A DNA stretch of 64,000 bases from Congeria kusceri (lineage: Eukaryota; Mollusca; Bivalvia; Myida; Dreissenidae). A program made the position numbers and the translations under genes. Shown here piece after piece: positions 36,656 to 48,429 of the stretch. Each line of letters starts with the position of its first letter. Within the stretch, counting starts at the first letter, position 1. The notes below the pieces were generated by a model. It saw only the letters and a program-made list of their open reading frames with translations, had not been told where the DNA came from and did not search any database. The stretch spans positions 40,867,926 to 40,931,925 of the forward strand of contig CM051036.1 of NCBI GenBank assembly GCA_027627225.1. The letters are read 5' to 3'.

Positions 36656-37860
36656 TGGGTTTTCGTGGAATTTCCACGTTTCTTGTTTTAGATGTCTGAA
36701 ATAAGTGGGAAAATCTTTGTCTAGAGTATAACTTGTCCAGCATGGATGGATTTTCAAATAACTTGGCAGAAGAGATAAGCATGAAAAGATGGCAGGTCCT
36801 AAGTCAGAGGTCAAGGTCACATTCAAGGTCAAAGGTCAAATATAAGAAATCAATCCTTAAGACTTTGTCCAGAGCATATCTTTGTCTAGCATGGATGGTT
36901 TTTTAAATAACTTGGCAAAAATGATAAGCATGGTAATAAGACAGCATATTGCGTTCAAGAACCAGTTCTCTAGGTCAAAGGTCAAGGTCACAATTCGAGG
37001 CCAAATATAATGAATCAATCCTTAAGACTTTGTCCGGAGCATATCATTGTCCATTATGGATGGATTTTTCAATAACTTGGCAGACGTGATACGTATAGTG
37101 AAAAAACATGTCAGGCACAAAAACCAGATTCGTAAATCCAAGGTCCAAGCTTAAATATAAGAAATGAATCCTGAAGATTTTGTCTGGAACGTATCGTTGA
37201 CCCTCATGAAAGGATTTCCAAATAACTTAGCAGAAGTGATAAGCATTAGGAGAGTTTGTGGCGCTCAAGAACCAAGTCGAGGTTACACTTCAGGGTCAAT
37301 TGTCAAATATTTGTTCAGAACCTAATATTTTCATGCATGGGGGAATGTTCAAATAAGTTGGCAGAAATGATCACTGTCATGAGAATAGGGGTCATGAATA
37401 AGAACCAGGTCCTTAGGTCCAAGGTCAAGGTCACACTGGAAGGTCAAATAGAAGAAATAAATGCATAGACTTTGTCTTTAGCAAAATTTTGTCCATCATG
37501 TAAGGATTTTCTAAAATTTCGCAGAAGTGATTAGTATCGTGAGACGGTATGTACCACATCCATAGAACTGAGGTCAAGGTAAAAATTGAAAGTAAAATGT
37601 TTGTCCAGAGCATAATTTTGTAATCCATGAGGGAATTTTCAAATAAGTTGGCATAAATGATCACCATCATAAGGTGGTATGTCAAGCGGAAGCACAAGGT
37701 CCCGAGGTCCAAGGTCACATTTTAAGGTCAAAAGTCCAATATTTGCTCAGAGAGTAATATTTTCATGCATAGAGGGATTTTCAAATCAGCACAAATGATT
37801 GTGATCCTGAGATAAGGAAGTGAAGCATACAAGAACCATAATTCAAGTTTTTATTACACT
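36656..37860. repeat. Tandem-unit block R10, ~175-bp units, about six to seven copies
   Basis: Units carry GACTTTGTCCAGAGCATATC, CATGGATGGATTTTCAAATA, ACTTGGCAGAAGTGATAAGC, CAAGAACCAGGTC and AGGTCAAAGGTCAAGGTCAC. They become more diverged to the right. It abuts R9 directly. Confidence 0.8.
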
Positions 37861-38299
37861 CCCCCCCCCCCTTGACAATTTTTCGGCGTAGCTGTCTATG
37901 ATCACTTTTGACCTAGATTTCTTTCGATAATTATGCAGCGGGAAAATTGAATGCCAATAGAAATAGGCAAATTTTCTAATTTTAGGGAATGCAAACTTCA
38001 AACAATGGTTGAACGTATACCAATAACTGTTGCATACTTTTGGGGATTAAAAATTTACATAATTGTTTACATAAGCGGTTAAAATGAAGTTATGAACATA
38101 TTCTCGACATATACTCTAGAACTGAGGCTAATTATGAACGTTTTTTCTCATTGTATGCCATAAACAGAATGCTATATTCATTCACGTAACGAAATAACTA
38201 TTTTGTTTAGCCTACATTTATATAAGCGGTTGCTCTATAAATAGCAATTGTGCAATGTTCCCATTCATAAATCTCTTTCATAGAGTTGCCATTCAATGT

Positions 38300-39313
38300 A
38301 GCATCACATTCCAGAAACATTAGTGTCATTCTAAAACTAGCGCGCGTAGCTAGCAGCCGTTGTATATAGCTGTGTTAATATACTCGTACATGCATCAATA
38401 ATAGCGTTCAGAGAATCATAAACCTAAACATTTCAATCAATGGGGAATGTATATTTATAAACTTACTGTTAATTTGAAATAAAATTGTGGTTACGATTTA
38501 TTAACGATTATTTATAATTGCATCTTTCTATCAACTTCTCCAGTAGATGTTATTTAATCTGTAAAAAGATGCTACATTTTCCATAGATAAAATGTTATGA
38601 AAGAAGATTCGGAATACGTCGAATTGTTATTCGCGTAGCATGAATACACAATTTGCAATACTAATTATACACAGGAACCCTTAATATATCATAGTTCAAC
38701 TAATATAATTTAAAATCGTCATAGTTTAATGAATTTTTATGTTTGCGTTATCAAAAATAAAGTCTTCACATTTCAAAAATCGCCGAATGTTCCCTGACTA
38801 TTGCTTTTTATTGGGATGCACAGTATAAATGCTTATTTGACTTCAAATCGTTTTTGGGATGCACAGTATAAATGCTTATTTGACTTCAAATCGTTTTTAT
38901 ATTAGATAACTAACATGGTAAATTACAGGTACTATAAATAACTATATAGACTCGTCTGATAATTTTATTTCATTGCCAAAATTATTTTCCTATATTGTTA
39001 ATTTGTCAAATTGGCTTGACAAATTCAGATAACAATTATGTTAAACTAAATTATTTTGGTTATTCATATATCACTGGTGGAAACATGGAGCTGTATGATT
39101 GGTTTATTCACGGCATAGATATTAATGATTTAACTTTTGGGTCCGAGAAGTTTTCTTGTAGTGTCCGAAAAATCTGGGGTCCAATAAGTCTCCTAATATT
39201 GGTGGTGACCAAAAAATCTGGGGTCATCTTCGCCGTCTGTTTAGGTAACTTTTAAATGACATCTCAATATTCATTTCGACGCCGATTGTCTTTTTTAAAG
39301 ACATTTCTTGTTT
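38300..39313. repeat. Dispersed ~1-kb repeat, copy 2
   Basis: Same sequence and orientation as 1-1068, diverged by many small changes. It holds a private 43-bp direct duplication at about 38815-38900 (GGGATGCACAGTATAAATGC). It ends with the same stem (TGTCTTTTTTAAAGACA) followed by TTTCTTGTT. Confidence 0.7.
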
Positions 39314-39885
39314 TATCAATTTTAGATTTAAAACAATAGAAGCGATAATTTTGATACCTGAATTTACCTCACAGAGAGAGGAAATGGAGTTAAATTAAAA
39401 TGCACAAATACCATGAATCTACCTTTTTAATTTTTGATTTGTTTTCCTTTAGTCATTTAATCTTTACCTCCAAAAAGCTCCTGTGGCACTCTTGTTTTTT
39501 TTATGGAGTTATTGCCCTTGGATTATAAATTGGTATTTTATATGGTATTCTCATTTCCATGCAGGTTTTCTGGAAATAATGACTCAAATTCAATACAACT
39601 TTATTGCCCTTCAATTATAAAATATGATATTTTTAATTTCTGTGCTAGTTCTCAGGAGCTTACAACTAAAATTCATTGAAACTTTATGTGCAGCATCAGT
39701 ACCAAGAGGAAATACACATATATCAGGTCAGTCTGGTCCTTCCAGATGGCTGGCACCATCACAACCTAAATACATTACAAATCAATCTTGGTTTGAGGAC
39801 TAGGTTGATAAACCTACAGCTATATCTCTTAATAGTGGTTGGTGATAACCATTTAAATTTTGTCAATAAGCATTTGATTTCAATG
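39314..39885. other. No gene seen
   Basis: Spacer with two weakly similar stretches (TATGGAGTTATTGCCCTT at 39502 and a diverged form near 39600), suggesting an old tandem-unit fragment. No exon is supported. Confidence 0.4.
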
Positions 39886-39893
39886 GATTTTAC

Positions 39894-40841
39894 TAGGGAT
39901 GGGACCGAAAACTGAAATCAATATTCGAATATTCGTTTTAGATATTCAAATATATTCGAATATTCGTTTTGTAAATACTACTATATACGGCACTCTGTCC
40001 AAATATTTACCGATCCGAAATATGTATACTACGTGTACGTAGTTGTTTTACCTTGTTTCAGTGGTAAATGAGCGATATAACTTAGTGAGTGTTAGGCAAA
40101 TATAAAGAAATGTAAGCTATAGTTAAATGCATTGTTAATTAATTTGTTAATCGTTCCGTTTTTTTTCAGAACCATGAAGATTGTATCTGCTGTGCAGATT
40201 ACACGTTGCCTGGGTTTTGTCTAATGACCGCGTAAAGTACTTCCAAGCACGTGATGGTGGCATTGTTTATTAATAAAGACTCTTGTAATATAATTTACGG
40301 TGTTGATATAATGGAGAATAATTAACAAGTGACGTATATTAAGATTGACCAGATCATGCTAATTTTGTTAAAGAAACTGATTGGCTGATAATGGATTCAT
40401 TTTGATTGGTTTACTTAAATTGTAATTTACTATAAACAAGTTAAGCGTATAGATGTTACTTAAGGTTAAATAAACAACAATGAACGCCTTGTGCAAACTG
40501 TGAAACCGTTATCACAACATGGCCCAGGTTTGTTATTTGTGGATACAATGCGCCATATTTGCGCCTCCTACAAACCATTAATTCGCGGCCCTTGTAAAGA
40601 CGTAATGATGTTTGGCATGTGTTGTAAACATATTACAATGCCCCCGCCCACCTGCTAGGCAGGAAATACGACTGGAATTCATGTTAACTTTGCAATCAAA
40701 CTGGGGAAAAGCATCATTTTTTTAAAGAAATTTGGTTCTTTAAATAAGTTTGAAAATCGAATATTCGTATTCGTTTTTTTATATTCGAATATTATCCGAT
40801 ATTCGAATATATGAATATTCGAGTATTCGGTCCCATCCCTA
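39894..40841. mobile_element. hAT-like non-autonomous element, 948 bp, 8-bp target duplication
   Basis: The ends are TAGGGATGGGACCGAA and TTCGGTCCCATCCCTA. The exact 8-bp duplicate GATTTTAC flanks both sides (39886-39893 and 40842-40849). Both subterminal regions are arrays of ATTCGAATATTCG palindromes. No transposase frame is present. The 8-bp duplication and CAGGGATGG-like ends are those of the hAT superfamily. Confidence 0.88.
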
Positions 40842-41011
40842 GATTTTACATATGCTTATATATTTTTTCCATTTTTTTATTTCTTTGATTTTATTTAAAG
40901 TCTTGATATGAGTCTATTTGTTGGCCTATGGTTACTTGATGTAAGTTCTTTCTGCTACATGTATTTTGTCTTACTTCACTGACATGTAGTGTTAAAATGA
41001 AAAATACTATT

Positions 41012-41461
41012 AACACTGTATTATGTGAAGTTAGAATAAGACATCAAACATAGAATGGACATGATTTTAGTTTTTTTTTCACATAAAACTGAGCATTTCA
41101 TGTTGTTTATGTATGTTTGTTATATTATGTCAATACATTTGGTCTATTTAGCATTTTTTCATGACTTTTTCAATAAGACTGATTGTGTCTTTGAATATTT
41201 TTACTGTATTTATAAACTGTGTTCATGCACGCATGGACACAGTTCAATTTTTGTGTGCAAATTTGGTAAATGCTTACAAGTATATAGTTTCGTGGTAAAA
41301 TCAATTTTACTGATGCAGTTATATATGCAGATGTCTATTGCACTAATTACTCTGCAAACTTCTTAAATTACAAATGATAAACTGAATATAAAACATTGCT
41401 GTAATAAAACAGTTTATTCTATGTTTGACGTCTTATTCCAACTTCACATAATAGTGTGTTT
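41012..41461. mobile_element. Terminal-inverted-repeat element, ~450 bp
   Basis: The left arm ATTATGTGAAGTTAGAATAA then GACATCAAACATAGAAT (about 41021-41056) is inverted at 41419-41455 as ATTCTATGTTTGACGTC then TTATTCCAACTTCACATAAT. The arms are about 40 bp with two or three mismatches. The interior has an open frame of 103 aa without recognisable features. Confidence 0.7.
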
Positions 41462-42240
41462 ATTGGTATATGTTTAACTATCGGTAAACTTGTAACCTAT
41501 AAATTGTATGTTAATTGTTCAGCCACAATGATAATCACCATGGGAATACAATAATACAGGCATATTGTCATAAATCTATGTTAAAACATGTTTTTTTTTT
41601 ATTTTTTATTAGGAATGCACTCCGCCAAAATGTAAGGTCACTGGGACAAATTCTATCAGCACTTTCCCCTATCTGAACGTCCTGACACAAACCCTATAGG
41701 CCTATTACATTCGACTGTATGAGCAAACACAATGGGAACTTTGCAGCCTTAATTAGCCCTTTGTTCATTTATGGATTGGTTTTCAAGATTGTTTTCATAT
41801 GGAGGTAAACCTGTCAGTCTTCAACAACATGCCTGAATATTATCATTTATTGCGAACAATAGGCAGTAAAAGGTTCGATATTGCCGTTGTATTACAGTTG
41901 GCTGTGGCACAGCTAGTTCCGACTAATGAGATCAAAGGGAACTGATAACGGCAATAAGCGTTGAAATTAAGATCACTAGCTTTAGAAATTCAGTGTTAAG
42001 TGCTAACAAACTAGTTTGAACATTTGTGCAAAGCAGGTGCATTTTGACCAAGTCATAAATAACTGAAGTAACTGTCTTACAAGGAAAAATGAAATATATA
42101 TAGATTTATTCATGTGATAACACATCATTGAAATTGAATTTTTTGGACATAGCTGTCTAACCCAACATTTTCCCTTTTTTAATATCCAATCAAATGTTAA
42201 AATTTCCAGCGAGTAGTCTCGAGTGTCATTTTTCTATATT
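41462..42240. other. No gene seen
   Basis: No exon-like frame or clear repeat, apart from a T-run near 41589. Confidence 0.45.
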
Positions 42241-42960
42241 AGTGTATATCAACCATGTGACACATGGGGCATAATTTGAACAATCTTTGTAGAGTACCAC
42301 TATACAATGTTACATACCCAATAACAAACCTCTGGGCCTTGTGGTTTCAAAGGAGATTTTTTTAAGTCAACTTGCCATATAAGTTTATAATTATAGACCA
42401 TGTGACCCCCAGGGCATGCCCACTTTTTAGCCCAGGGGCATAATTTGAACAATCTTCATAGAGGACCACTGTAGGATGTTACATCAAATATGAAACCTAT
42501 GGGCATTGCGGTTTCAGAGGAGAAGATTTTTAAAGTCATTTTGCTATTTAAGTCTATATAAACCCTGGACCCCCAGGGCGTGGCCAGTTTTGACCCCAGG
42601 GAAATAATTTGAACAAACTTTGTAGAATAAAACTAGAGAATGTCACATATCAAATATGAAAGCCCTGAGCCTTGTGGTTTCAGAGATTTGTAAAGTTTTC
42701 ACTTTTTAAATATATTTTTAGCTCTGGTGACCTACATATGCAGCAGACCGGAATGATTTGAACAATTTTGAAAGAGAGGCGCCCAAGGATCATTCCTGTG
42801 AAGTTTTATGAAAATCTGCCAAGCGATTGTTGGAGGACATGTTGTTTGAATGAAAAGATAACGACGGACACACGGACAGACGCATGCGTGCACAGACGAC
42901 GGACAACGGGCGATCACGAAAGCTCACCATGAGCACTTTGTGCTCAGGTGAGCTAAAAAA
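42241..42960 (-). repeat. Tandem-unit block R3 ending GTGAGCTAAAAA
   Basis: Three units of about 160-170 bp carry CATGTGACCCCCAGGGC, GGGGCATAATTTGAACAATC, TTTGTAGAGTACCACTA and TTGTGGTTTCAGAGG. It ends CACCATGAGCACTTTGTGCTC then AGGTGAGCTAAAAA, the same right terminus as R1b and R2b. The left terminus was not found. Confidence 0.65.
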
Positions 42961-43974
42961 CACACGGGTAGTTTGATCTGTTAATTGTTCAGGCATTAGA
43001 CCTTAATAATAATATAAAAATTAATTAACTTCAAACATAGGCACTTTTCATACAAGTATGTTTCACAAAGAGCTATGGTGACAATAATATGAGTTCACTT
43101 TTTTATTAACTTCATCATATATATTGACTTTAATTGTATGTAGAAGGTTCCAGCTTATATTCACTTAATTTTATCATTGCGCTATGATACCAATTTTGCT
43201 AATTATTAAATAGAGAGCACTCTGGTACTCATTTTTTATATTATTTTAAATAAAATATCAAAAAAAGTATTAAGTGCCATATAGTTTACGCAGAAATAAG
43301 ACATCTACAGCTTCATCAGGTTTAAATATTTTCTAGAATACAATTTTCAACTATATTTCTAGTTTATCATGCGCTTAATCTCGTATATTGTTGTGTAAAG
43401 TTTCACTTAAATCCTTTGAATTCTGTACTTGTTTAAATATGCTAATAAAAAGATTTGTAATGGACAGACACATAGATAAATGCAAAAAATATGCCATATT
43501 AAACATTAACACTAGTGAGTAATTAATCTATCTAGCTGAAAGGTCGAACTTTTCATATGATAAATCATGTAATTCCATGTATTTTATTGTCATACACAGA
43601 AAATAGCTTTCATACTTTGCAAATAATCCCAAATTATAATATTATCAATTTAAACATTTTTCAATCTTAATTTGAAATTTTAGGGGTAAAAGCCCATTTC
43701 ACCTGTTACGAACTGTGTCAATTTTCTGGTACAAAATAATAGAATTGATAAATTATGCAACATTAATATGTAATGTCTAATGCAATTACTTTTTCTATTA
43801 AATATGACATCCAAATTGAAATGTTAAAGTTAATATACTTATCATAATTCCGTAACTGTAACATGAAACATGACGCATTTTCTTTAAAAAAATATAATGG
43901 ATTATAATTATCTTTTAGATAATAAATGATAGCAAGAGTGAACAATGACAGCATTACATTAGAAAACATTCTAT
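42961..43974. other. No gene seen
   Basis: AT-rich spacer between R3 and R1b; nothing recognisable. Confidence 0.5.
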
Positions 43975-45317
43975 AACAAGAGGGCCATAAGGCCCAAGGT
44001 CGCTCACCAGAAGGGCTAAGGAATAAAAATGTTCTGAGCAAGATACATGAAAATTCGGCTAAAATTGTGGCTTCTAGATTGTTGGCAAGCTTGTATTTTT
44101 TTTAATTTGGCCTGGTGACCTAGTATTTTTACCACATGTGACCTTGGTTCGAACTTGTCCGAGATATCATTGCGACAAATGTTATGAGAAAGTTTCATGA
44201 TGATTGGGATACAAATGTGGCCTCTAGAGTGTTCACAAGCTTTTTAAATTTTCAATATATCCATATAAGGAAAACTGAGCCCCCTCCCCTCCCCTGGCAG
44301 CCATGTTTTCAATGGACCGGAACCATTTTCTTACTTGGCCAAGATATCATATGAACAAAGGATCTGAGCAAGTTTCATGTTGATTGGGTAAAAAATGTGA
44401 CTTCTAGAGTGTTCACAAGTTTTCCTTTCAGCCATATAAGGAAAACTGCCCCACCGGGCGTCCATGTTTTTCAACAAACCGGAACCATTTTCGAACTTGG
44501 CGGAGATATCATAAGAACATAGGTTCTGAGCAAGTTTCATGTACATTGGGCATAAAATGTGACTTCTAGAGTATTCAAACGTTTTTCCTACAGCCATATA
44601 AGGAAAACTACCCCCCACTCCCCGGCGGCTATGTTTTTCAACGGACTGAAACCATTTTCAAACTCGGCTGAGATTTCATAAGAACAAAGGTTCTGAGCAA
44701 GTTTTATGTTGATTAAGAAAAAAATATGAGTGTTCACAAGCTTGTTCTATATCCATATAAGGAAAACTGCCTCGCCCCCTGGCGGCCATGTTTTTCAACG
44801 GAGCGGAACCATTTTCGAATTCAGCCAAGATATCATAAGAACAAAGATTCTGAGCAAGTTTTATGTTGATTGGGCAAAAAATGTGACTTTAGAGTCTTCA
44901 CAAGCTTTTTATATAGCCGTATTAGGAAAACTTCCGCACCCCCTGGCAGCCATGTTTTTCAACGGATCAGAACCATTTTCAAACTCGGCCAAGATATCAT
45001 TAGAACAAATGTTCTGAGCTAGTTTCATGTTGATTGGGCAAAAAATGTGCCATCTAGAGTGTTCACAAGATTTTTCTTCAATTTGACCTAGTGACCTAGT
45101 TTTTGACCTCACATTACCGAGTTTCAAACCGGCCGAGATATCATTGGGACAAATGTTCTGACCAAGTTTCATGAAGATTGGCCAATAAATGTAGCCTCTA
45201 GAGTGTTCACAAGGTAAATGTTGACGATGAACGACTCACGATTCACGACGGACGACTGACAAAAGGCTATCACAAAAGCTCACCATGAGCACGTTGTGCT
45301 CAGGTGAGCTAAAAAGC
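43975..45317 (-). mobile_element. Block R1b: inverse copy of R1, uninterrupted
   Basis: It starts AACAAGAGGGCCATAAGGCCC (perfect GGGCC-ATAA-GGCCC stem). Seven or eight units carry GAACAAAGGTTCTGAGCAAG, TTTCATGTTGATTGGG and GTGACTTCTAGAGTGTTCAC. It ends GAGCACGTTGTGCTCAGGTG then AGCTAAAAA. It preserves the site (GACCTAGTATTTTTACCACA near 44108) that is interrupted by the nested element in R1. Confidence 0.8.
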
Positions 45318-46256
45318 AGTTTCAAAGTTAAGCAAGTACTGGTAGTGTTTAAATTTAAAGAATCAAACACTAGTTCCATCTCAACATAGAAACATTTACC
45401 TCACCTTGTTTAAATAATGTATGTCTTCCTTAATTTATGAAAGCAATGCAATTTAGCACATCTATTTCTATTACGTTTCAAATTTTCTTTTTTGTTTTAA
45501 AATACTTACATAAGAATGTAGTCTACACCACCAACTGTAATACGAAAACAAATTCTCCTTTTTAATTAGTATTTACATGTATGCCTTTCATCAAACTTCT
45601 AAGCTTGTCAAAATCAACTTTTGTTCTGTAAATGATTAATGAGTTATATACATAAAGGTTTCAGTGCATTGAAAGAAAAAATAAATAAAAATAAAAGTGG
45701 GTAATGAACCACAAACCAATTTTTTTTAAAGTAGTTAGACAGGTAATTAGCATACATTCAACTGTAAAGGTGAAAAGGGGCGTGTGCTTTGTGAGGTTTA
45801 TGCAATATTCAAAGTCAGTTTGAGGCCAAAGAAATAGAGGATATTTGTTGATTTTAGTGTAAAATTGTATTTTACTTCACGAGTGTTCATAGAAAATAGA
45901 AATTCTCTATGATCACGAGTGAAATAAAATACGATCTTACACGGAAATCAACAAATTTTATTTTTATTTTAAGCATTTTGACGATAAATAAATAAAATTG
46001 CGCAAGATAAGCTTAAACGTCACAAGTTAGTGTCTTCTGACATCATAAAAATTACATCATAATTGATTCCAAAACTGTCACACGTTAGTATGGTGGGAAA
46101 AAAGTGCCATATTTTGTGAGTCGTTGTCGCTAAATTATAATTTTGTTGAATTTAATAATGTGTTTTATTAATGTGTTATGCGTGTACCCACTGTACATGT
46201 ATATAAATTTGCCAAGGGTTGTAAACCACTACTTGTAGATCGATGCTATTTATGAA
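45318..46256. other. Spacer with a foldback at 45843-45957
   Basis: No gene seen. At 45843-45885, TTTGTTGATTTTAGTGTAA through TTTTACTTCACGAGTG is inverted at 45913-45957 as CACGAGTGAAATAAAAT through CAACAAA. A smaller palindrome (TCATAGA...TCTATGA) forms the loop. It could be an AT-rich MITE remnant. Confidence 0.45.
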
Positions 46257-47718
46257 ATAAGAGGGCCATGATGGCCCGAAGCGCTCACCTGAGAACTGGT
46301 ACTGATGAAGACCATACTGTTGTGATAGGTTTGAAAATTAAGGTATCAGAACAATACACAGATGGGGTAGGATCAATTTTGATTTAAAACATCGGTTAGT
46401 GCAATGGGCTAACTAAAGTATGAGTTGGGTAGTGGATGTGCGTTTTTTTGCTAATGGTTCTCTGATCAATTTTCTGTATATTCTTACCTGACCCTTTTCA
46501 TTAAGTCATTGACAATTCTGGAAAATGCACAAACAGTAGATTGTGATGTCTTTTTCGCAAACAGTTTTGGAAAACTAGTTGCAATGCGATAATTGCGATG
46601 GCTGTGCTATAAGGTAAAGTTTTGCTTTTTCTTTGATAATTTTCTTTCCAACGATGATAAATGATGTTAATGCAGGCTCTGAAGACATCAAAGTTGCATG
46701 TACAAATAACTGCATGCAAGTCTTGCAACTGTTGGAAATCAAATTTTATCAATCAATTTTTAAATTATGGGCATGCGCAAACTGTGTAAGTTTGGTCAAC
46801 ATTGAATAAAAAATTGTGTGTGCAAGCCAATCATTGATAACTTGTTGATGTTTTTTTCCAAAAACAAGGGGCATTAACTCCGGTGTTTCTGGCCTGATCA
46901 TGCTTATATTCGACTTCACCTGTAGTCTTACGTTCATAGACACAAACTGTACACGACTGGTGAAGATTGGATGAAAAATGAAGCCTCTATCCTGAATAAT
47001 GTCCATTTTTGCATATTTTTTTCATTTCTGGTCCATTCTTGCTTATATTCAACTTCAACTTTAATCTTATGGTCATAGACAAACTGTGCGAGACTGGTGA
47101 AGATTGGACGAAAAATTAAGTCTCTATAATGTATAATGTCCATTTTTGCATATTTGTTTTACAAACATAGGGCAATAACTCTGGTGTTTCTGGTCCGATC
47201 TTGCTTATATTCGAATTTCAACTGTTATCTCATGGTAATAGACAAACTGCAAGATTGGTGAAGATTGGATGAAAAATGTCTCTATCCTGAATAATGTCCA
47301 TTTTTGTATATTTTTTTAATAAATAAAGGGCAAATACTCTGTTGTTTGAAACACGATCTGGCCCATTTTTGGCGTCTGGTGAGATCTGATGTTCATACAC
47401 AAACTATGAAAGTTTGGGTAAGATTGGATGGAAAATAAAGTCTATACGGTGCAAAAGGGCACTTTTGCACTTTTTTGCATGAAAAAGGGGCAATAACTCT
47501 GGTGTTACTGGTCCGATTGGGCCCATTATCGAACTCGTCCAAGATTTTAAGGTCATACACAAACTGTGCAATTTTGGTCTAGATTGAATAAAACATGTCT
47601 TTATCGCGATAACAGACCAAATTGTTGACGGCAGGTTGACGATGGACGCCGGACGCCGCCGGAGAGGTCCCCTATACCAATAGCTCACCGAGCACTTCAT
47701 GCTCAGGTGAGCTAAAAA
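46257..47718 (-). mobile_element. Block R2b: inverse copy of R2
   Basis: It starts AAGAGGGCCATGATGGCCCG (stem GGGCCAT/ATGGCCC). Five or six units carry GGGCAATAACTCTGGTGTTT, CTGGTCCGATCTTGCTTATA and AAACTGTGCAAGATTGGTGA. It ends GAGCACTTCATGCTCAGGTG then AGCTAAAAA. Long minus-strand frames here are repeat translations. Confidence 0.75.
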
Positions 47719-47732
47719 TAGTCTGTTTTATG

Positions 47733-47760
47733 TTATATTTTCACTGCAGTGAAAATATAA
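47733..47760. repeat. 28-bp perfect palindrome
   Basis: Centred on CTGCAG at 47744-47749, with 11-bp arms TTATATTTTCA and TGAAAATATAA. A further TATATTTTCACTG and CAGTGAAAATATA pair follows at 47766-47797, so the whole stretch can fold in several registers. Confidence 0.8.
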
Positions 47761-47799
47761 AATCTTATATTTTCACTGCTCAAACAGTGAAAATATAAC

Positions 47800-48429
47800 A
47801 TTTTATACCACCAATAAAATTCGATATTTCACTGAAAAGCATATAATAAATGTAGATTCCTTGTGTTCATGTCCAGTTATCATAACGCTTCCTTGTTTTA
47901 TATATTAATAAAGACATTATGTGGGCAAATTAATTATTAAGGAATATCATATGAAATAAATACACAACAGAGTTACCAAAAAACAACAATAGCACACAGT
48001 CATGCATGCAATGTGGACAGAAATCTTGGACATTTTTAATTTTAAAATCTGAGGATCACTAATGGTTTATTAATGTTGTTGTTGTTGTTTTTTAATTCTG
48101 TATGAAGGCTTTGGGAATTAGGTTTATCTGGATTAATTCAATAATTCTTTGAAATCGCAGATATATCATATAATTAGGGCTGGGACAAGTACCGGTACAC
48201 TATATCCGGTTGGGCAACATTATTACCAGAAGCAAATTGTTATCTGGGTAACGGTGCAATATGTTATTTACATTTAATACACATGGGTTCTAACGCATAT
48301 GTCCACAATCTTAAGATGGCATACTGCAATGTCAAGATTAATGATGATTTCCATTGGTAATTTGGAAATTATAGCACAAAGTATGAATGCCTATTCGCTT
48401 TTTGATTACATAGTCTTGTTAATATTTTT
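47800..48429. other. No gene seen
   Basis: AT-rich; no exon, RNA gene or repeat family identified. Confidence 0.4.
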
